Below the pieces are notes generated by a model that was not told where the DNA came from, made no database searches, and saw only the letters and a program-made list of their open reading frames with translations. Of a DNA stretch of 64,000 bases, positions 16,676 to 26,583 are shown one piece after another. Position 1 is the stretch's first letter; the number at the start of each line of letters is the position of its first letter. The stretch is from Corynebacterium sp. Marseille-P4321. Lineage in GTDB: Bacteria; Actinomycetota; Actinomycetes; Mycobacteriales; Mycobacteriaceae. Location of the stretch: contig NZ_CAHJXO010000001.1 in NCBI RefSeq assembly GCF_903645305.1, positions 1,106,044 through 1,170,043 on the forward strand, read 5' to 3'. Made by a program: the position numbers and the translations under genes.

Positions 16676-17521
16676 ATGCATCGCGACGACCGTTACAGCG
16701 CAGACATTTTCAAAGGCCATGCCCGCAACACCCGCCCGACGTACCCGCAGGTGCCGGCGGAACCCGGGATCATCGTGGAGATCGTGGGAAACGACTTCGT
16801 TGGCGCGGTGGTGGGCTTCGAGCGCACCTACGACGGCGACTTTGTCCGTCTCGAGGACCGCTACGGCACACAGCGGCTGTTCAAGATGCTGCCCGGCGCC
16901 TTCATGGTGGAGGGCCAACGCGTCACGCTCACCCGCTATGTCGCGCCGCGCCAGGACGCTCCGAAACGGTCGAACTCAGGCTCGCGGAAGGTGGACAACG
17001 TCCAGGCGAAAGTCGCAATGCCTTCGCGCATCTGGGTGGAGGGCATCCACGACGCGGCGATTGTGGAGAAGGTGTGGGGCCACGACCTGCGCGTCGAGGG
17101 TGTGGTGGTGGAGTACCTCGAGGGGCTAGATAACCTGCCGGAGCGGCTCGCCGAGTTCCAGCCGGGCCCAGGTCGGCGCATCGGGGTACTCGCCGACCAC
17201 TTGATCGAGGGGACGAAGGAGTCGCGCCTTGTGGAGGGCGTCGGCGAGCACGTGCTGGTCACCGGGCACCCGTACATCGATATCTGGGCGGCGGTGAAGC
17301 CTGCGAGCGTGGGTATCGCAGCTTGGCCCGAGGTGCCTTACGGGGAGGATTGGAAGAAAGGCGTGTGCCGGCGCCTGGGGTGGTCCGACCCGAAAGAAGG
17401 CTGGCACCGCGTGTACTCCTCGGTGAACACGTTCCGGGATTTGGACCACACGCTCATCGGTGCGGTGGAGCGCCTCGTGGATTTCGTGACTAACCCGGAG
17501 CTGACAAAATCGGATTGCTAA
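16676..17521 (+). CDS. DUF3097 protein (TOPRIM-like)
   Basis: A 281-residue DUF3097 family protein, widespread in actinobacteria. The N-terminal ~95 residues are basic (RYSADIFKGHARNTRPTYPQ). The C-terminal part (WVEGIHDAAIVEKVWGHDLR, then GVLADHLIEGTKESRL and TGHPYIDIWAAVKP) has the pattern of a TOPRIM-type metal-binding fold: Glu in the first strand, DxD-like residues later. The biochemical role is unknown. ATG 16676 follows a TAGAAT box by 10 bases, giving a very short leader. Confidence 0.85.
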   Translation: MHRDDRYSADIFKGHARNTRPTYPQVPAEPGIIVEIVGNDFVGAVVGFERTYDGDFVRLEDRYGTQRLFKMLPGAFMVEGQRVTLTRYVAPRQDAPKRSNSGSRKVDNVQAKVAMPSRIWVEGIHDAAIVEKVWGHDLRVEGVVVEYLEGLDNLPERLAEFQPGPGRRIGVLADHLIEGTKESRLVEGVGEHVLVTGHPYIDIWAAVKPASVGIAAWPEVPYGEDWKKGVCRRLGWSDPKEGWHRVYSSVNTFRDLDHTLIGAVERLVDFVTNPELTKSDC

Positions 17522-17554
17522 CCCTGCGTCGGGGGCACATGTAAACTGCGCGTC

Positions 17555-17983
17555 GTGGGAGCACTTATTTGGTTTGTCGCTGCAGCGCTACTCGCGTGCC
17601 TCGAGCTGGCCGTGGGGGAGATGACGCTTCTCATGCTTGCAGCTGGGGCGCTTTCCACGTCGCTGGTTTCGCTTGCGGGTGTGCCGCTGGGGGTTGAGAT
17701 CGCGGTTTTCGCGGCGTCGTCGGCAATGTTCTGGTTCTTCCTGCGCCCAGTGTTGCGTAAACGTCTCGACGCGCCCAAGGTGCTGGACGAGACGCCACGC
17801 GCGCTCGTGGGGCAGGGCGCCGAGGTGGTGGAGGCAATCGGGCCGGGTTCGGGGCAGGTGCTTATCGACGGTTCTTTGTGGTCCGCTCGCTCCCTCGACC
17901 CGGCAGATGAAATCCCGGTAGGCGGCCGCGTCACTGTATACGATATCGACGGTCCGGTGGCCGTCGTGGGGAAGGAGATGTAA
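17555..17983 (+). CDS. NfeD-family membrane protein
   Basis: A 142-residue short NfeD protein. Membrane segments lie at about 3-21, 24-42 and 46-66, followed by the C-terminal OB-fold domain (residues ~80-142, with GQGAEVVEAIGPGSGQVLIDG). Short NfeD proteins pair with SPFH proteins, and the stomatin-like gene starts one base after its stop. GTG 17555 has a TAAACT box 7 bases upstream, so the operon is probably leaderless. Confidence 0.9.
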   Translation: MGALIWFVAAALLACLELAVGEMTLLMLAAGALSTSLVSLAGVPLGVEIAVFAASSAMFWFFLRPVLRKRLDAPKVLDETPRALVGQGAEVVEAIGPGSGQVLIDGSLWSARSLDPADEIPVGGRVTVYDIDGPVAVVGKEM

Positions 17984-19237
17984 ATGGGTGGATGGATCGT
18001 CCTTTTAGTAATATTCCTGCTGCTGGTAGCGGTGTTATCGGCTTCCGTGAAGCTGATTCCTCAGGGTGAAGCCGCAGTCATCGAGCGTCTCGGCCGCTAC
18101 ACACGCACCGCCTCGGGCGGGCTGACGTTGCTGGTGCCGTACGTGGACAAGATCCGTGCGCGGGTAGACACCCGTGAGCGTGTGGTGTCCTTCCCGCCGC
18201 AGGCGGTGATCACGCAGGACAACCTGACGGTGGCTATCGACATTGTGGTGACGTTCCAGATCAACGACCCGGCGAAGGCCATCTACGGCGTGGACAACTA
18301 CCTCGTCGGCGTGGAGCAGATCTCCGTGGCTACGCTGCGCGATGTGGTCGGCGGCATGACCCTGGAGGAGACACTTACCTCGCGCGAGACCATTAACCGG
18401 CGCCTGCGCGGCGAGCTCGACGCGGCGACCGCGAAGTGGGGTCTGCGCATCAGCCGAGTGGAGTTGAAGGCGATTGATCCGCCGCCGTCCATCCAGCAGT
18501 CCATGGAGATGCAGATGAAGGCGGACCGGGAAAAGCGCGCCATGATCCTCACCGCTGAGGGTAAGCGCGAATCCGACATCAAGACAGCCGAGGGCGAGAA
18601 GCAGGCGAGAATCCTCTCGGCTGAGGGCGAGAAGCACGCGGCGATCCTCGCAGCGGAAGCGGAGCGCCAGGCAATGATGCTTCGCGCCGAGGGCGAGCGC
18701 GCGGCGCGCTACCTCAACGCGCAGGGTGAGGCCCGCGCGATTCAGAAGGTCAACGCCGCGATTAAGTCTTCCGGGGTGACCCCGGAACTGCTTGCGTACC
18801 AGTACCTGGACAAGCTGCCGAAGATCGCGGACAACGAAGCCGCCACGATGTGGATGATCCCCTCGCAGTTCGGCGACTCGCTCGAGCAGTTCGCGAAGGC
18901 CTTCGCGAAGCAGGACGATGACGGGGTGTTCCGCTACGAGGCGGAGCGCGTGGACGACGCCACGAAGGAGATGGCGGGCGAGGAGGACACGGACCGCTGG
19001 TTCGACACCTCTCAAGACCCGGAGCTTGCCAAGGCACTGGCAGAAGCCCGCGCGGTGGCGAATAAGCACGTCGACGACCCGGATCCCACCACGCAGGCTG
19101 ACGCGCCGACCGCGCCCGCGACGCACTCGGGGCAGGTGCAGCGGGAGATCACTTCCCGGCCGGAAGCTGAGACGGCGGCAGGCGATATCGCTGTTTCGCG
19201 CCCGGTCACTCCGCGTCAGGATCAGCAGCCCGAGTAA
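17984..19237 (+). CDS. SPFH / band 7 (stomatin-like) membrane protein
   Basis: A 417-residue SPFH protein with one N-terminal membrane segment (residues 3-22) and a band 7 domain (~23-185, RLGRYTRTASGGLTLLVPYVDKI). A long alanine- and glutamate-rich helical region follows (~180-260, repeated AEGEKxAxIL units), as in stomatins that build ring assemblies. The last ~80 residues are polar and disordered. It is translationally linked to the upstream NfeD gene. The pair is thought to organise membrane microdomains. Its 3' end overlaps the convergent gene by 32 bases. Confidence 0.93.
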   Translation: MGGWIVLLVIFLLLVAVLSASVKLIPQGEAAVIERLGRYTRTASGGLTLLVPYVDKIRARVDTRERVVSFPPQAVITQDNLTVAIDIVVTFQINDPAKAIYGVDNYLVGVEQISVATLRDVVGGMTLEETLTSRETINRRLRGELDAATAKWGLRISRVELKAIDPPPSIQQSMEMQMKADREKRAMILTAEGKRESDIKTAEGEKQARILSAEGEKHAAILAAEAERQAMMLRAEGERAARYLNAQGEARAIQKVNAAIKSSGVTPELLAYQYLDKLPKIADNEAATMWMIPSQFGDSLEQFAKAFAKQDDDGVFRYEAERVDDATKEMAGEEDTDRWFDTSQDPELAKALAEARAVANKHVDDPDPTTQADAPTAPATHSGQVQREITSRPEAETAAGDIAVSRPVTPRQDQQPE

Positions 19238-19784
19238 TCAGGTTCAGCGCCAGTTGCCAGCCGGCCTGCTCCGCGGGCCAACCGGCGGCCTGCAGGCGCT
19301 GGCTGATCGCCTGTTTCGAGATTCCTAGCGTGTTTGCCGCCTCATTCTGGTTCATGCCGCTGCGCACCAATGAGGTTGCCTCGCGCCCTTCGTAGGTTCG
19401 CTTGTGCAGCACGTGGGCGAGCAGCGCGAACGCTGCGGCGATGTCTGCAGCGTCTGTGGTGGCCCCGCGTTGTTTCACCACGACTTTTACCTGCCCCGCC
19501 CTCACACCGACGGCCTTCGTGCTGGCTTCTGCCGCGGTATTGTCGGCAGCATCATCCGTGCCGGGGGCGATGCCAATGCCGATGGCCCAGTTGCCGTCTG
19601 AAAGTAGCGCCATGATGAGGTTGAGCGCGTGTTCCGGCGACTCGACCACAGTGCGGACATCTTCTACTCCCAGCACTGCCACGGCGCCGACGCCCGGGAG
19701 TGACGCGAGCGCTTCGGCGGAGCGCTCCACAACTTGGGCGCGCGCCTTTTCACGCCCCCGATACTTGCCGTGCACGCCAATCAT
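19206..19784 (-). CDS. Putative HTH DNA-binding protein (SatD-like N-terminus)
   Basis: A 192-residue protein. The C-terminal part has a helix-turn-helix (about 145-175, MNQNEAANTLGISKQAISQRLQ), and the N-terminal ~130 residues resemble SatD-type proteins. ATG 19784 is preceded by TAGACT (19793-19798) with an 8-base gap. It overlaps the convergent SPFH gene by 32 bases, so the two mRNAs are complementary at their ends. The target genes are unknown. Confidence 0.75.
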   Translation of the reverse strand: MIGVHGKYRGREKARAQVVERSAEALASLPGVGAVAVLGVEDVRTVVESPEHALNLIMALLSDGNWAIGIGIAPGTDDAADNTAAEASTKAVGVRAGQVKVVVKQRGATTDAADIAAAFALLAHVLHKRTYEGREATSLVRSGMNQNEAANTLGISKQAISQRLQAAGWPAEQAGWQLALNLITRAADPDAE

Positions 19785-19847
19785 GGGCGCTAAGTCTAAG
19801 CGGTCTACCCTAAAGCCTTGACTGTGCCACGCCGGGATCGCGCGAGC

Positions 19848-20516
19848 TTAGTGGCCTCGCATATCTGCCGCGGAGCTTGACCGGGTTGGCAACTTCGCAT
19901 CGAGCACGAGTCCGCCTACGCCCACGAGTGCCAGAATCGCCATCACCGCCACGTAGAGGGGGTTCGCCTCGCCGGTGAGCGTGTCGCCGAAAATTGCCAC
20001 CAGGATGGTGCCCGGCGCAGAGCCGATCAGGGTGGCAACCGCGAAGGGCAGCACTCGCACCCGGGTGAGCGCCGAGGCGTAATTCATGATCGAAAACGGC
20101 ACGGCCGCGATCATGCGCAGGCTGAGCACAGCCAGCCAGCCGCGTTCCTCCAGCCGCTGGTTGATCTGCTGCACCATGGGGTGGGTCAGCCGCGCTTCGA
20201 CGAAGTCTCGCAGGAGGAACCGGACGACCACAAGGGAAATCACCGCGGAAACGGTCGTGGCGGTCAGCGCGATGAGGATGCCCTGGAACGTGCCGAACAG
20301 GATGCCGGCCGAGATCGTCATGATGGTCCGCGGGATGGGGAACTGGGTGATCAGCACGTAGAGGAACCAGAAGATCGCCGGGAACCATAGGCCAGTGGCG
20401 TCTGACCATTCGCGCAAAGTGGCCAGCGGGGGAACGTCGAGAAGCGCCCAAGCCCCGATGAACACCGCGACGGCAAGGACGACCACAACTCCCTTCAGCG
20501 GTGCGCGACCTGCCAC
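19848..20516 (-). CDS. TVP38/TMEM64-family membrane protein (DedA/VTT superfamily)
   Basis: A 222-residue integral membrane protein with about five hydrophobic segments. The VTT-domain signature has FPIPRTIMTISAGILFGTFQG and, further on, SIMNYASALTRV. VTT proteins are thought to act in lipid transport, but the precise role here is unknown. GTG 20516 is chosen because GAGGAGG lies just upstream; longer in-frame starts run into the tRNA. It is downstream of tRNA-Leu on the same strand, separated by the tRNA terminator. Confidence 0.87.
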   Translation of the reverse strand: MAGRAPLKGVVVVLAVAVFIGAWALLDVPPLATLREWSDATGLWFPAIFWFLYVLITQFPIPRTIMTISAGILFGTFQGILIALTATTVSAVISLVVVRFLLRDFVEARLTHPMVQQINQRLEERGWLAVLSLRMIAAVPFSIMNYASALTRVRVLPFAVATLIGSAPGTILVAIFGDTLTGEANPLYVAVMAILALVGVGGLVLDAKLPTRSSSAADMRGH

Positions 20517-20532
20517 GATGCCTCCTCGAACG

Positions 20533-20559
20533 AAAAAACCGGCTCCTCGTAGGAGCCGG
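20533..20559 (-). terminator. Intrinsic terminator of tRNA-Leu
   Basis: On the minus strand a perfect 9-bp stem CCGGCTCCT / AGGAGCCGG with a 3-base loop is followed by six T residues. It lies immediately 3' of the tRNA and just before the TVP38 Shine-Dalgarno sequence. Confidence 0.9.
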
Positions 20560-20564
20560 CTGGT

Positions 20565-20653
20565 TGGTGCCCGAGGGGGGACTTGAACCCCCACGTCCGT
20601 TAATAGGACACTAGCACCTCAAGCTAGCGCGTCTGCCATTCCGCCACCCGGGC
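20565..20653 (-). tRNA. tRNA-Leu (anticodon GAG)
   Basis: A complete class II tRNA on the minus strand. The acceptor stem is GCCCGGG / CTCGGGC with discriminator A. The anticodon stem CTAGC / GCTAG holds loop TTGAGGT (anticodon GAG at 20620-20618, reading CUC/CUU). The variable arm is long, as in tRNA-Leu. The T-arm is GGGGGTTCAAGTCCCCC, and CCA is encoded at 20567-20565. A strong intrinsic terminator follows. Confidence 0.97.
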
Positions 20654-20838
20654 TTTGGGTGTTGCAGCCTTTCGGCTGGGCACTCGCTTAACTATAGGGG
20701 TGGGCGCAGGTGGCACCAAATCCCCAGCGCAGGCGCCATAATTGCTACCGCCGGCGGAGCGCAACACCTCCGCGGATCAGTGGTCGGTCTGCCGGTAACG
20801 GGGTGTCGGGGACCGAGTTTTCCTGTACAAAAGGAACC

Positions 20839-21372
20839 ATGACTGCTTCTTATGTATCTGACCGTTTCCCTGGCCCCGATCCGTACGCACCGCTAAAGGA
20901 CGTGCCATCTTTCGAGCTCACCTCCGCAGATATCTCCGACGGCGAGCGCCTCGACGACAAGCTGGCGGGTGACAACGCGACGAGTCCGCAACTGGCCTGG
21001 TCCGGGTTGCCAGAGGGCACCAAGTCCATTGCCGTGACCTGTTTTGACCCGGACGCGCCGACGGCCTCCGGCTTTTGGCACTGGTCCGCGTTCAACATCC
21101 CCGCTGATGTGACCGAACTGACGGCAGGTGCTGGCTCTGAGGACGGCCTAGGCGTTGGTGCAACTGTGCTCACCGGTGATTCTGGCGTGCAGGGCTACTA
21201 CGGTGCGAACCCGCCAGAGGGCCACGGCCCGCACCGCTACCTCTTCGCCGTGCACGCGGTGGACACGGAGCTGCCTGCGGATGAGATCGCGAATCCGACG
21301 CAGCTCGGCTTCAACCTGTACTTCCACACGCTGGCGCGCACGGTGATCTGGGGCTGGTACGAAAACGCCTAG
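20839..21372 (+). CDS. YbhB/YbcL-type phosphatidylethanolamine-binding (PEBP) protein
   Basis: A 177-residue PEBP (Raf-kinase-inhibitor-like) protein. The ligand-pocket motif is visible as CFDPDAPTASGFWHW (Asp-Pro-Asp-Ala-Pro and His), with GYYGANPPEGHGPHRYLFAVHA further on. Bacterial members are cytosolic or periplasmic with unclear ligands. ATG 20839 has AAGGAA just upstream and TACAAA as a possible -10 box. In-frame codons upstream are unconserved. The ~185-base gap back to the tRNA shows no other gene. Confidence 0.93.
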   Translation: MTASYVSDRFPGPDPYAPLKDVPSFELTSADISDGERLDDKLAGDNATSPQLAWSGLPEGTKSIAVTCFDPDAPTASGFWHWSAFNIPADVTELTAGAGSEDGLGVGATVLTGDSGVQGYYGANPPEGHGPHRYLFAVHAVDTELPADEIANPTQLGFNLYFHTLARTVIWGWYENA

Positions 21373-21395
21373 GACCCACCCGGTAGTCTCAACGC

Positions 21396-21743
21396 ATGGT
21401 TCCAGTGCAGTTACGCGTCGGCGGGGCGTTTCTCGGTCTCGCCGCGGCCATGATGTTGTACGCCATCATCGGGTTCCTCGGCAGTGAGGCGACCTTCGCG
21501 ATTACACCGCAGGTGCTCACTGTTTTCGCCGCGATTGGGCTGCTCGGCGCGTTCGCGACGACGAGCACGCAGCAGAACGGCTCTCGTACGCAGGTCATCG
21601 CGCTCGCGGTGGCCGTCGGCCTAATCGGCCTCGGCATTTTGCTCCCGGATGTGACGCTCATGGTCACCACCCCTGTGTGGCTGGCAGCGTGGGCCGTCGC
21701 CGCGGCGCTTTGTGCCGTAGTACTGCGTCGCAGCGTGCTTTAG
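21396..21743 (+). CDS. Small four-helix membrane protein of unknown function
   Basis: A 115-residue very hydrophobic protein with four probable membrane helices (about 9-27, 38-55, 66-82 and 90-110). No family motif is recognised. ATG 21396 follows TAGTCT by 6 bases, the leaderless pattern, in the 23-base gap after the PEBP gene. It converges with pyrD. Confidence 0.7.
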   Translation: MVPVQLRVGGAFLGLAAAMMLYAIIGFLGSEATFAITPQVLTVFAAIGLLGAFATTSTQQNGSRTQVIALAVAVGLIGLGILLPDVTLMVTTPVWLAAWAVAAALCAVVLRRSVL

Positions 21744-21790
21744 ACGTCCGCTCGAGGTCGCGAGAGCGAGCCCGGGCGCGCTACAGCGCG

Positions 21791-22867
21791 TTAATCTCGC
21801 CACTCCAGCCCGCTTCCCACGGCTTGCTCAATCGAGTCGAGGCCGTGGGCTTTAATCTGTCGCGCAATGCCTGTGTGGATACCGCGGATCCACCCCAGCC
21901 CGCCGTAGATAAACGGCGTGTAGCCCTGCAGCAGGCTCGCGCCAGCGGTGATGCGCTCCCACGCCTGTTGCGGGGTGGAGATGCCGCCGACGCTGATCAG
22001 CACGAGCTGGTCTCCAACTCGCGCGTTGAGCCGCTTGAGCACTTCGAGCGAGCGCTTCGCGACGGGTGCCCCGGAGATGCCGCCAGCCCCCATGTCTTCC
22101 ACGTCGGCTGCGGGGGTGGCCAAGCCCTCACGGGAGATCGTGGTGTTTGTGGCGACGATGCCTGCCAAACCCAGCTCGACTGCGAGGTCGGCGACTGCGT
22201 CAATGTCCTCGTCGGTAAGGTCCGGAGCGATTTTCACCAGCACCGGCGTGTCGGTGCTGTCTTTGACTACCTGAAGGATGGGGCGCAGTTCTTCGACCGC
22301 TTGCAGGTCGCGCAGCCCCGGTGTGTTCGGCGAGGAAACGTTCACCACGACGTAGTCGGCCAACGGAGCGAGCGCGGTCGCAGTGGCGCGATAGTCGGCC
22401 ACCGCGTCTTCGGATGTCTTGTTCTTGCCAATGTTGATCCCCACCACGTCGCGGGACTTTCGGGTGCGAAGGTTATCCGCCACGTCGAGGGCGCCCTTGT
22501 TGTTGAAGCCCATGCGGTTCAAAATCGCCTTGTCCTCCGGGAGTCGGAACAGGCGCGGAGCGGGGTTGCCGGGCTGTGGCTTCGGGGTCACGGTGCCCAT
22601 CTCGGCGTAGCCGAAGCCAAGTGCGCCCCACGCGTCGATCTCGTCCGCGTTCTTGTCGAAGCCGGCCGCAAGCCCCAGTGGCGCAGGAAACTCCACCCCG
22701 AACACTTCTTGGCGCAGCACCGGGTCATGCACTCGCACTACCTTCTCCATGGCCCGGTTCACCGGGGAAAGGGTGTGCAACACCCGAAGCCCGCCGCTAA
22801 TAATGCCGTGGATGCGCTCCGGCGGCAGAAGGAACATCACCTTCAGTGCGGCGTCGTGCAAAGACAT
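21791..22867 (-). CDS. pyrD: Dihydroorotate dehydrogenase (quinone), class 2
   Basis: A 358-residue class 2 enzyme oxidising dihydroorotate to orotate in pyrimidine synthesis, passing electrons to the quinone pool. The N-terminal helical membrane-association region ([20 protein letters not shown]) is typical of class 2. [14 protein letters not shown] and [15 protein letters not shown] carry FMN-binding and catalytic Ser residues. The C-terminal phosphate-binding part contains ISVGGI and [15 protein letters not shown] 22867 is chosen because AAAGGGG lies at the right distance; the TTG two codons upstream is too close to it. It follows the lipoprotein gene by 32 bases. Confidence 0.96.
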   Translation of the reverse strand: MSLHDAALKVMFLLPPERIHGIISGGLRVLHTLSPVNRAMEKVVRVHDPVLRQEVFGVEFPAPLGLAAGFDKNADEIDAWGALGFGYAEMGTVTPKPQPGNPAPRLFRLPEDKAILNRMGFNNKGALDVADNLRTRKSRDVVGINIGKNKTSEDAVADYRATATALAPLADYVVVNVSSPNTPGLRDLQAVEELRPILQVVKDSTDTPVLVKIAPDLTDEDIDAVADLAVELGLAGIVATNTTISREGLATPAADVEDMGAGGISGAPVAKRSLEVLKRLNARVGDQLVLISVGGISTPQQAWERITAGASLLQGYTPFIYGGLGWIRGIHTGIARQIKAHGLDSIEQAVGSGLEWRD

Positions 22868-22899
22868 GGTCAAGCCCCTTTCCGGGAAAGTGAGGGTGG

Positions 22900-23964
22900 T
22901 TACTGGGAGGCCCCGTTGTCAGGATCCAAGAACTGCAGGCCGTCGCCGGTGGCCGAACCGAGGACCAGGGTGCCGCTATCGAGCGAGGCGATGCTGCGCG
23001 CGTTCGCTACCGTACGCAGCGACTGACGCTCCAGCGGCACACCTTGCGAGATGTCGTAGCCGGTCAGACGGTTTTCCGCCGTGGAGGTTACCCAAGCCAG
23101 TTCGCGCTGCGCGTCCCACGCCGTGTCCCAGGGGCCCTCCGGCACGGGCGCCATCTGGTGGAGGCGGATGATGTCGTCTGTGGTGTACACCAAAAGCTGC
23201 GAGCCGGTGGCATCGGCGGCGAGCACGGTCCCGTCGCCCGCGGAAATCTTGCCCACTCCCAGGCCGACTCGCAGCGTGCCGCCTTGGCGCGAGCCCGTCC
23301 AATCCAGGTCCTGGATAGTGGTGTCGAAGCTGCACACGCGCACCACCGCGTCCTCCTGGCCGGCCACCGGCACGGCCTGCAGCTGGTCAGTTTCACGCGC
23401 CACGGAGAAGGCGTCCGCCTCCTCGCCGTCGCGGAAGAGCCACACGGTGCGCTCGGTGTCGCTGCCCGCGAGCACCTCGCCAGTCGTGGTCACGGTCGCG
23501 CTGGTGACTGGGTGATCGGTGGCAATAGTCTCCTCGCGCTCGCCGAAGACGCGGACCTCGCCGTCGCACGCCACGGCGAAGGACCCGGCGTTAGCGGAGA
23601 CATCGCCACAGGAGGCGTCGAGGTCGTGCGTGGCCCCGCCGCCCCGAGCGAGCTCCTCGGCGGTGCCGATGATCAGAGAGTTCTCGGTGCGCACACCCAA
23701 GGTGTCACCGGTCGCATCCAGGTCGCGCACCGCGTCGAAGGCTACTACCTCGCCATCCGGATCTCCGGTCTCGCTGGTGGCTGGGGATTCTGCCGGCTCC
23801 GCATTACCCATAAACACGGCGTCGGAGGTGGCCTCCTCCACGGGACCGCCGCAACCGGTCAAAAGCGCCGAAACCGGCAGCAGTGCCGCTGCGGCGGTGA
23901 GGGCAGCGACCTTTGGACGTCGATAAGCACCTGCGATATTCAAGCGGGAAGGCAAAGCATTCAC
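22900..23964 (-). CDS. Lipoprotein with a probable beta-propeller-like domain
   Basis: A 354-residue lipoprotein. After a basic N-terminus and hydrophobic stretch, the lipobox LLTGC places the lipidated Cys at residue 38. The mature protein consists of repeated short strand-rich blocks (for example [18 protein letters not shown] and [14 protein letters not shown]), consistent with a WD/YVTN-type propeller, but I cannot assign a substrate. GTG 23964 has TAGGCT 8 bases upstream. It is upstream of pyrD in one operon, an order I also recall from C. glutamicum. Confidence 0.82.
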   Translation of the reverse strand: MNALPSRLNIAGAYRRPKVAALTAAAALLPVSALLTGCGGPVEEATSDAVFMGNAEPAESPATSETGDPDGEVVAFDAVRDLDATGDTLGVRTENSLIIGTAEELARGGGATHDLDASCGDVSANAGSFAVACDGEVRVFGEREETIATDHPVTSATVTTTGEVLAGSDTERTVWLFRDGEEADAFSVARETDQLQAVPVAGQEDAVVRVCSFDTTIQDLDWTGSRQGGTLRVGLGVGKISAGDGTVLAADATGSQLLVYTTDDIIRLHQMAPVPEGPWDTAWDAQRELAWVTSTAENRLTGYDISQGVPLERQSLRTVANARSIASLDSGTLVLGSATGDGLQFLDPDNGASQ

Positions 23965-24042
23965 GAAAGCTCAGCCTAGCAAGACCACCTTGCCAGCTAG
24001 GCGTTGCACGTGGACGGCCGGGGCGGTAGTAGTGTGTCCGCC

Positions 24043-24921
24043 ATGACTGACCCAACCCAGGTGGCAGACGCCGCTGGCTCACTCGCCGAGAACATGACAT
24101 GGCTGCAGGTAATCGTGCTGTCAATCGTGCAGGGGCTCACCGAGTTTCTGCCGGTGTCCTCATCCGGACACCTGCGCATCGTCTCCGAGCTGTTCTGGGG
24201 CGAGGATGCTGGCGCGTCTTTTACCGCGGTGATTCAGCTCGGCACCGAGCTTGCCGTACTGGTGTTCTTCGCGAAAGACATCGTGCGCATCATCGCCGCC
24301 TGGTTTAAAGGACTGACCAACCCGAAGATGCGGGGGACCGACTACCGCATGGGCTGGATGGTCATCGTGGGCACCATCCCCGTCGGGCTGGCGGGCGTGC
24401 TGCTCAAAGACCTAATCCGCGAGAACTTCCGCAATCTGTGGATCACCGCGACCGTGCTCATCTTGTTCTCCTTCGTGTTCATCCTCGCTGAGCGCATGGG
24501 CAAAAAGACCCGCGGCTACGAGGAACTTCGCATGAGGGACGCCCTGGTCATGGGCCTGTGGCAGTGCCTCGCGCTCATCCCGGGCGTGTCGCGTTCCGGC
24601 GGCACCATCTCCGGCGGCCTGTTTCTCCACCTGGACCGCGAGGTGGCCACGCGATTCTCCTTCCTGCTGGCTATCCCGGCAGTGCTCGCCTCCGGCCTGT
24701 TCTCGCTGCCGGACGCCTTCGACCCGCAGGCTGGGCAGGCCGCGAGCGGAATGCAGCTGCTTGTCGGCTCCGGCATCGGGTTCGTGCTGGGCTACATCTC
24801 CATCGCGTGGCTGCTGAAGTTCGTCTCGCACCACTCCTTTGCCTGGTTCGCGGCGTACCGCATCCCGCTCGGCCTGATCGTGATGGTGCTGCTTGCTACC
24901 GGAGTGATGCAGCCGTACTAG
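24043..24921 (+). CDS. uppP: Undecaprenyl-diphosphatase (UppP/BacA)
   Basis: A 292-residue polytopic enzyme that recycles undecaprenyl pyrophosphate, the lipid carrier of cell-wall synthesis. Both active-site signatures are present: [14 protein letters not shown] (residues ~27-40) and PGVSRSGGT (~182-190). About eight membrane helices are visible. ATG 24043 follows TAGTGT by 7 bases. It lies 30 bases upstream of mshC. Confidence 0.96.
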   Translation: MTDPTQVADAAGSLAENMTWLQVIVLSIVQGLTEFLPVSSSGHLRIVSELFWGEDAGASFTAVIQLGTELAVLVFFAKDIVRIIAAWFKGLTNPKMRGTDYRMGWMVIVGTIPVGLAGVLLKDLIRENFRNLWITATVLILFSFVFILAERMGKKTRGYEELRMRDALVMGLWQCLALIPGVSRSGGTISGGLFLHLDREVATRFSFLLAIPAVLASGLFSLPDAFDPQAGQAASGMQLLVGSGIGFVLGYISIAWLLKFVSHHSFAWFAAYRIPLGLIVMVLLATGVMQPY

Positions 24922-24951
24922 CGAATCGGTGCGCCGAGTAGGGTGGGGCGC

Positions 24952-26166
24952 ATGCATGCTTGGCCGAACCCTGCGATCCCAGAAGTCGCCGGTACTCCAG
25001 TACCGCTGAAGCTCTACGACACCGCTGATCAGCGGGTGAAAGAGGTAGACACCACCCCGGATGAGAAGGGTGAGGTTGGCCTGTACGTCTGCGGCATTAC
25101 CCCGTACGACTCCACGCACCTCGGCCACGCCGCGACGTACCTCACGTTCGACTTGGTGCAGCGCCAGCTCATCGCCAACGGCCACAAGGTGCACTACGTG
25201 CAGAACATCACGGATGTGGACGACCCGCTGTTTGAGCGCGCCGAGCGAGACAACGTGGATTGGCGCGAGCTGGGTACCAGCCAGATCGACCTGTTCCGCA
25301 GCGACATGGAGATCCTTTCCGTCATCCCGCCGCGCGACTACATCGGCGCGATGGAGTCGGTGGATGAGGTGATTGAAATGGTGCAGAAGCTTCTCGACGA
25401 AGGCTCCGCGTATCAACTCGACCAGGGCGACATCTACGCCTCTATCGAAGCCACGGAGCAGTTCGGCTACGAGTCGAATCTGGATCGTGCGACGATGGAG
25501 GAGTATTTCGCGGAGCGCGGTGGCGACCCGCAGCGCGAGGGCAAGCGCGACCCGCTGGACGCGTTGGTGTGGCGCGGCCACCGCAACGGCGAACCCGCGT
25601 GGGAGTCTCCGTTTGGGCCGGGGCGCCCGGGGTGGCATGTGGAGTGCTCCGCTATTGCCACGAACCGCCTCGGGGCGAGCTTCGCCATCCAAGGCGGCGG
25701 CTCGGACCTAGCGTTTCCGCACCACGAGTTTTCCGCGGCACACGCGGAGGCGGCACTCGGAGTCGACCGCATGGCGGGCCACTACGTGCACGCCGGCATG
25801 ATCGCCCTCGACGGGGTGAAGATGTCCAAGTCGCTGGGCAACCTCGTGTTCGTGCACAAACTCACCGAGGACGGCTACGAGCCGGCGGCGATCCGGGTGG
25901 CAGTGTTCAACGGGCACTACCGCGATGACCGGGACTTCTCGTACGCGGCTCTGGACGAGGCCGCGCAGCGCATCGCGCGCTGGCGGGAGAATCTGGCGGC
26001 GGAAGTGGATGAGGTCCGTGCGCGGGAGACCGTCGATAAGCTGCGTGCTGCTCTCGCCGACGACCTAGACACCCCGACTGCGCTTCGCGTGGTGGACGAG
26101 GCGGCCGGCGACCACGCGGGTATCGTCGCCGCGGCGCTGGACGGCTTACTCGGCGTGCGCCTGTAA
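24952..26166 (+). CDS. mshC: Cysteine:glucosaminyl-inositol ligase (mycothiol synthesis)
   Basis: A 404-residue class I synthetase-like enzyme that joins Cys to GlcN-inositol in mycothiol biosynthesis. It resembles cysteinyl-tRNA synthetase but is shorter. The zinc-site Cys is in [16 protein letters not shown], which also carries the HIGH-type motif. HVECSA supplies further zinc ligands. The second ATP signature is KMSKSLGN at ~287-294. The C-terminal tRNA-binding domain of CysS is absent. ATG 24952 follows TAGGGT by 7 bases. Two small genes follow in what looks like one operon. Confidence 0.95.
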   Translation: MHAWPNPAIPEVAGTPVPLKLYDTADQRVKEVDTTPDEKGEVGLYVCGITPYDSTHLGHAATYLTFDLVQRQLIANGHKVHYVQNITDVDDPLFERAERDNVDWRELGTSQIDLFRSDMEILSVIPPRDYIGAMESVDEVIEMVQKLLDEGSAYQLDQGDIYASIEATEQFGYESNLDRATMEEYFAERGGDPQREGKRDPLDALVWRGHRNGEPAWESPFGPGRPGWHVECSAIATNRLGASFAIQGGGSDLAFPHHEFSAAHAEAALGVDRMAGHYVHAGMIALDGVKMSKSLGNLVFVHKLTEDGYEPAAIRVAVFNGHYRDDRDFSYAALDEAAQRIARWRENLAAEVDEVRARETVDKLRAALADDLDTPTALRVVDEAAGDHAGIVAAALDGLLGVRL

Positions 26167-26190
26167 GGAAACCGGGGGACAATGGCACCC

Positions 26191-26583
26191 ATGACCGCGG
26201 AGACCTCCATCCGGGCCCAGTTTCAGCCCGAAGTTGAAGAATTCATCGACGACCTGACCACGTTCGCTTCCGGCTCCTATCTCAATGAGGAAGATAAGGA
26301 GCTGTGGGAGGAACCCTTCGACCCGGCGGTCCTGCCGGATTTGAAGCACCTGCTGGAGATGTTCCTCGACGCGCTCGACCTGCTGGGCGACGATCCGGAA
26401 GGCGAGCAGCTGGCGAAGGTGGTTGGGCCCTTCTACGAGAACTTGGAGCAGTTCAACGCCAAGCACGCCGACGCGGTGTTAGAGCCGGAGGAGAAGGCGG
26501 ACATTGAGACGTTGGTGTTCCGCGCCGCGGCCGCAACCGGTGCGACCGACGAGGCGTTGGCGGAGTTGCCTGAGCTTGAATAG
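26191..26583 (+). CDS. Conserved acidic protein of unknown function
   Basis: A 130-residue, strongly acidic helical protein without export signal. Leucine- and glutamate-rich heptads (LKHLLEMFLDALDLLG) suggest a helical bundle. It lies between mshC and a HAD phosphatase gene, overlapping the latter's start. ATG 26191 is preceded by GACAAT at 7 bases; an ATG three codons earlier is possible. I do not recognise the family. Confidence 0.75.
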   Translation: MTAETSIRAQFQPEVEEFIDDLTTFASGSYLNEEDKELWEEPFDPAVLPDLKHLLEMFLDALDLLGDDPEGEQLAKVVGPFYENLEQFNAKHADAVLEPEEKADIETLVFRAAAATGATDEALAELPELE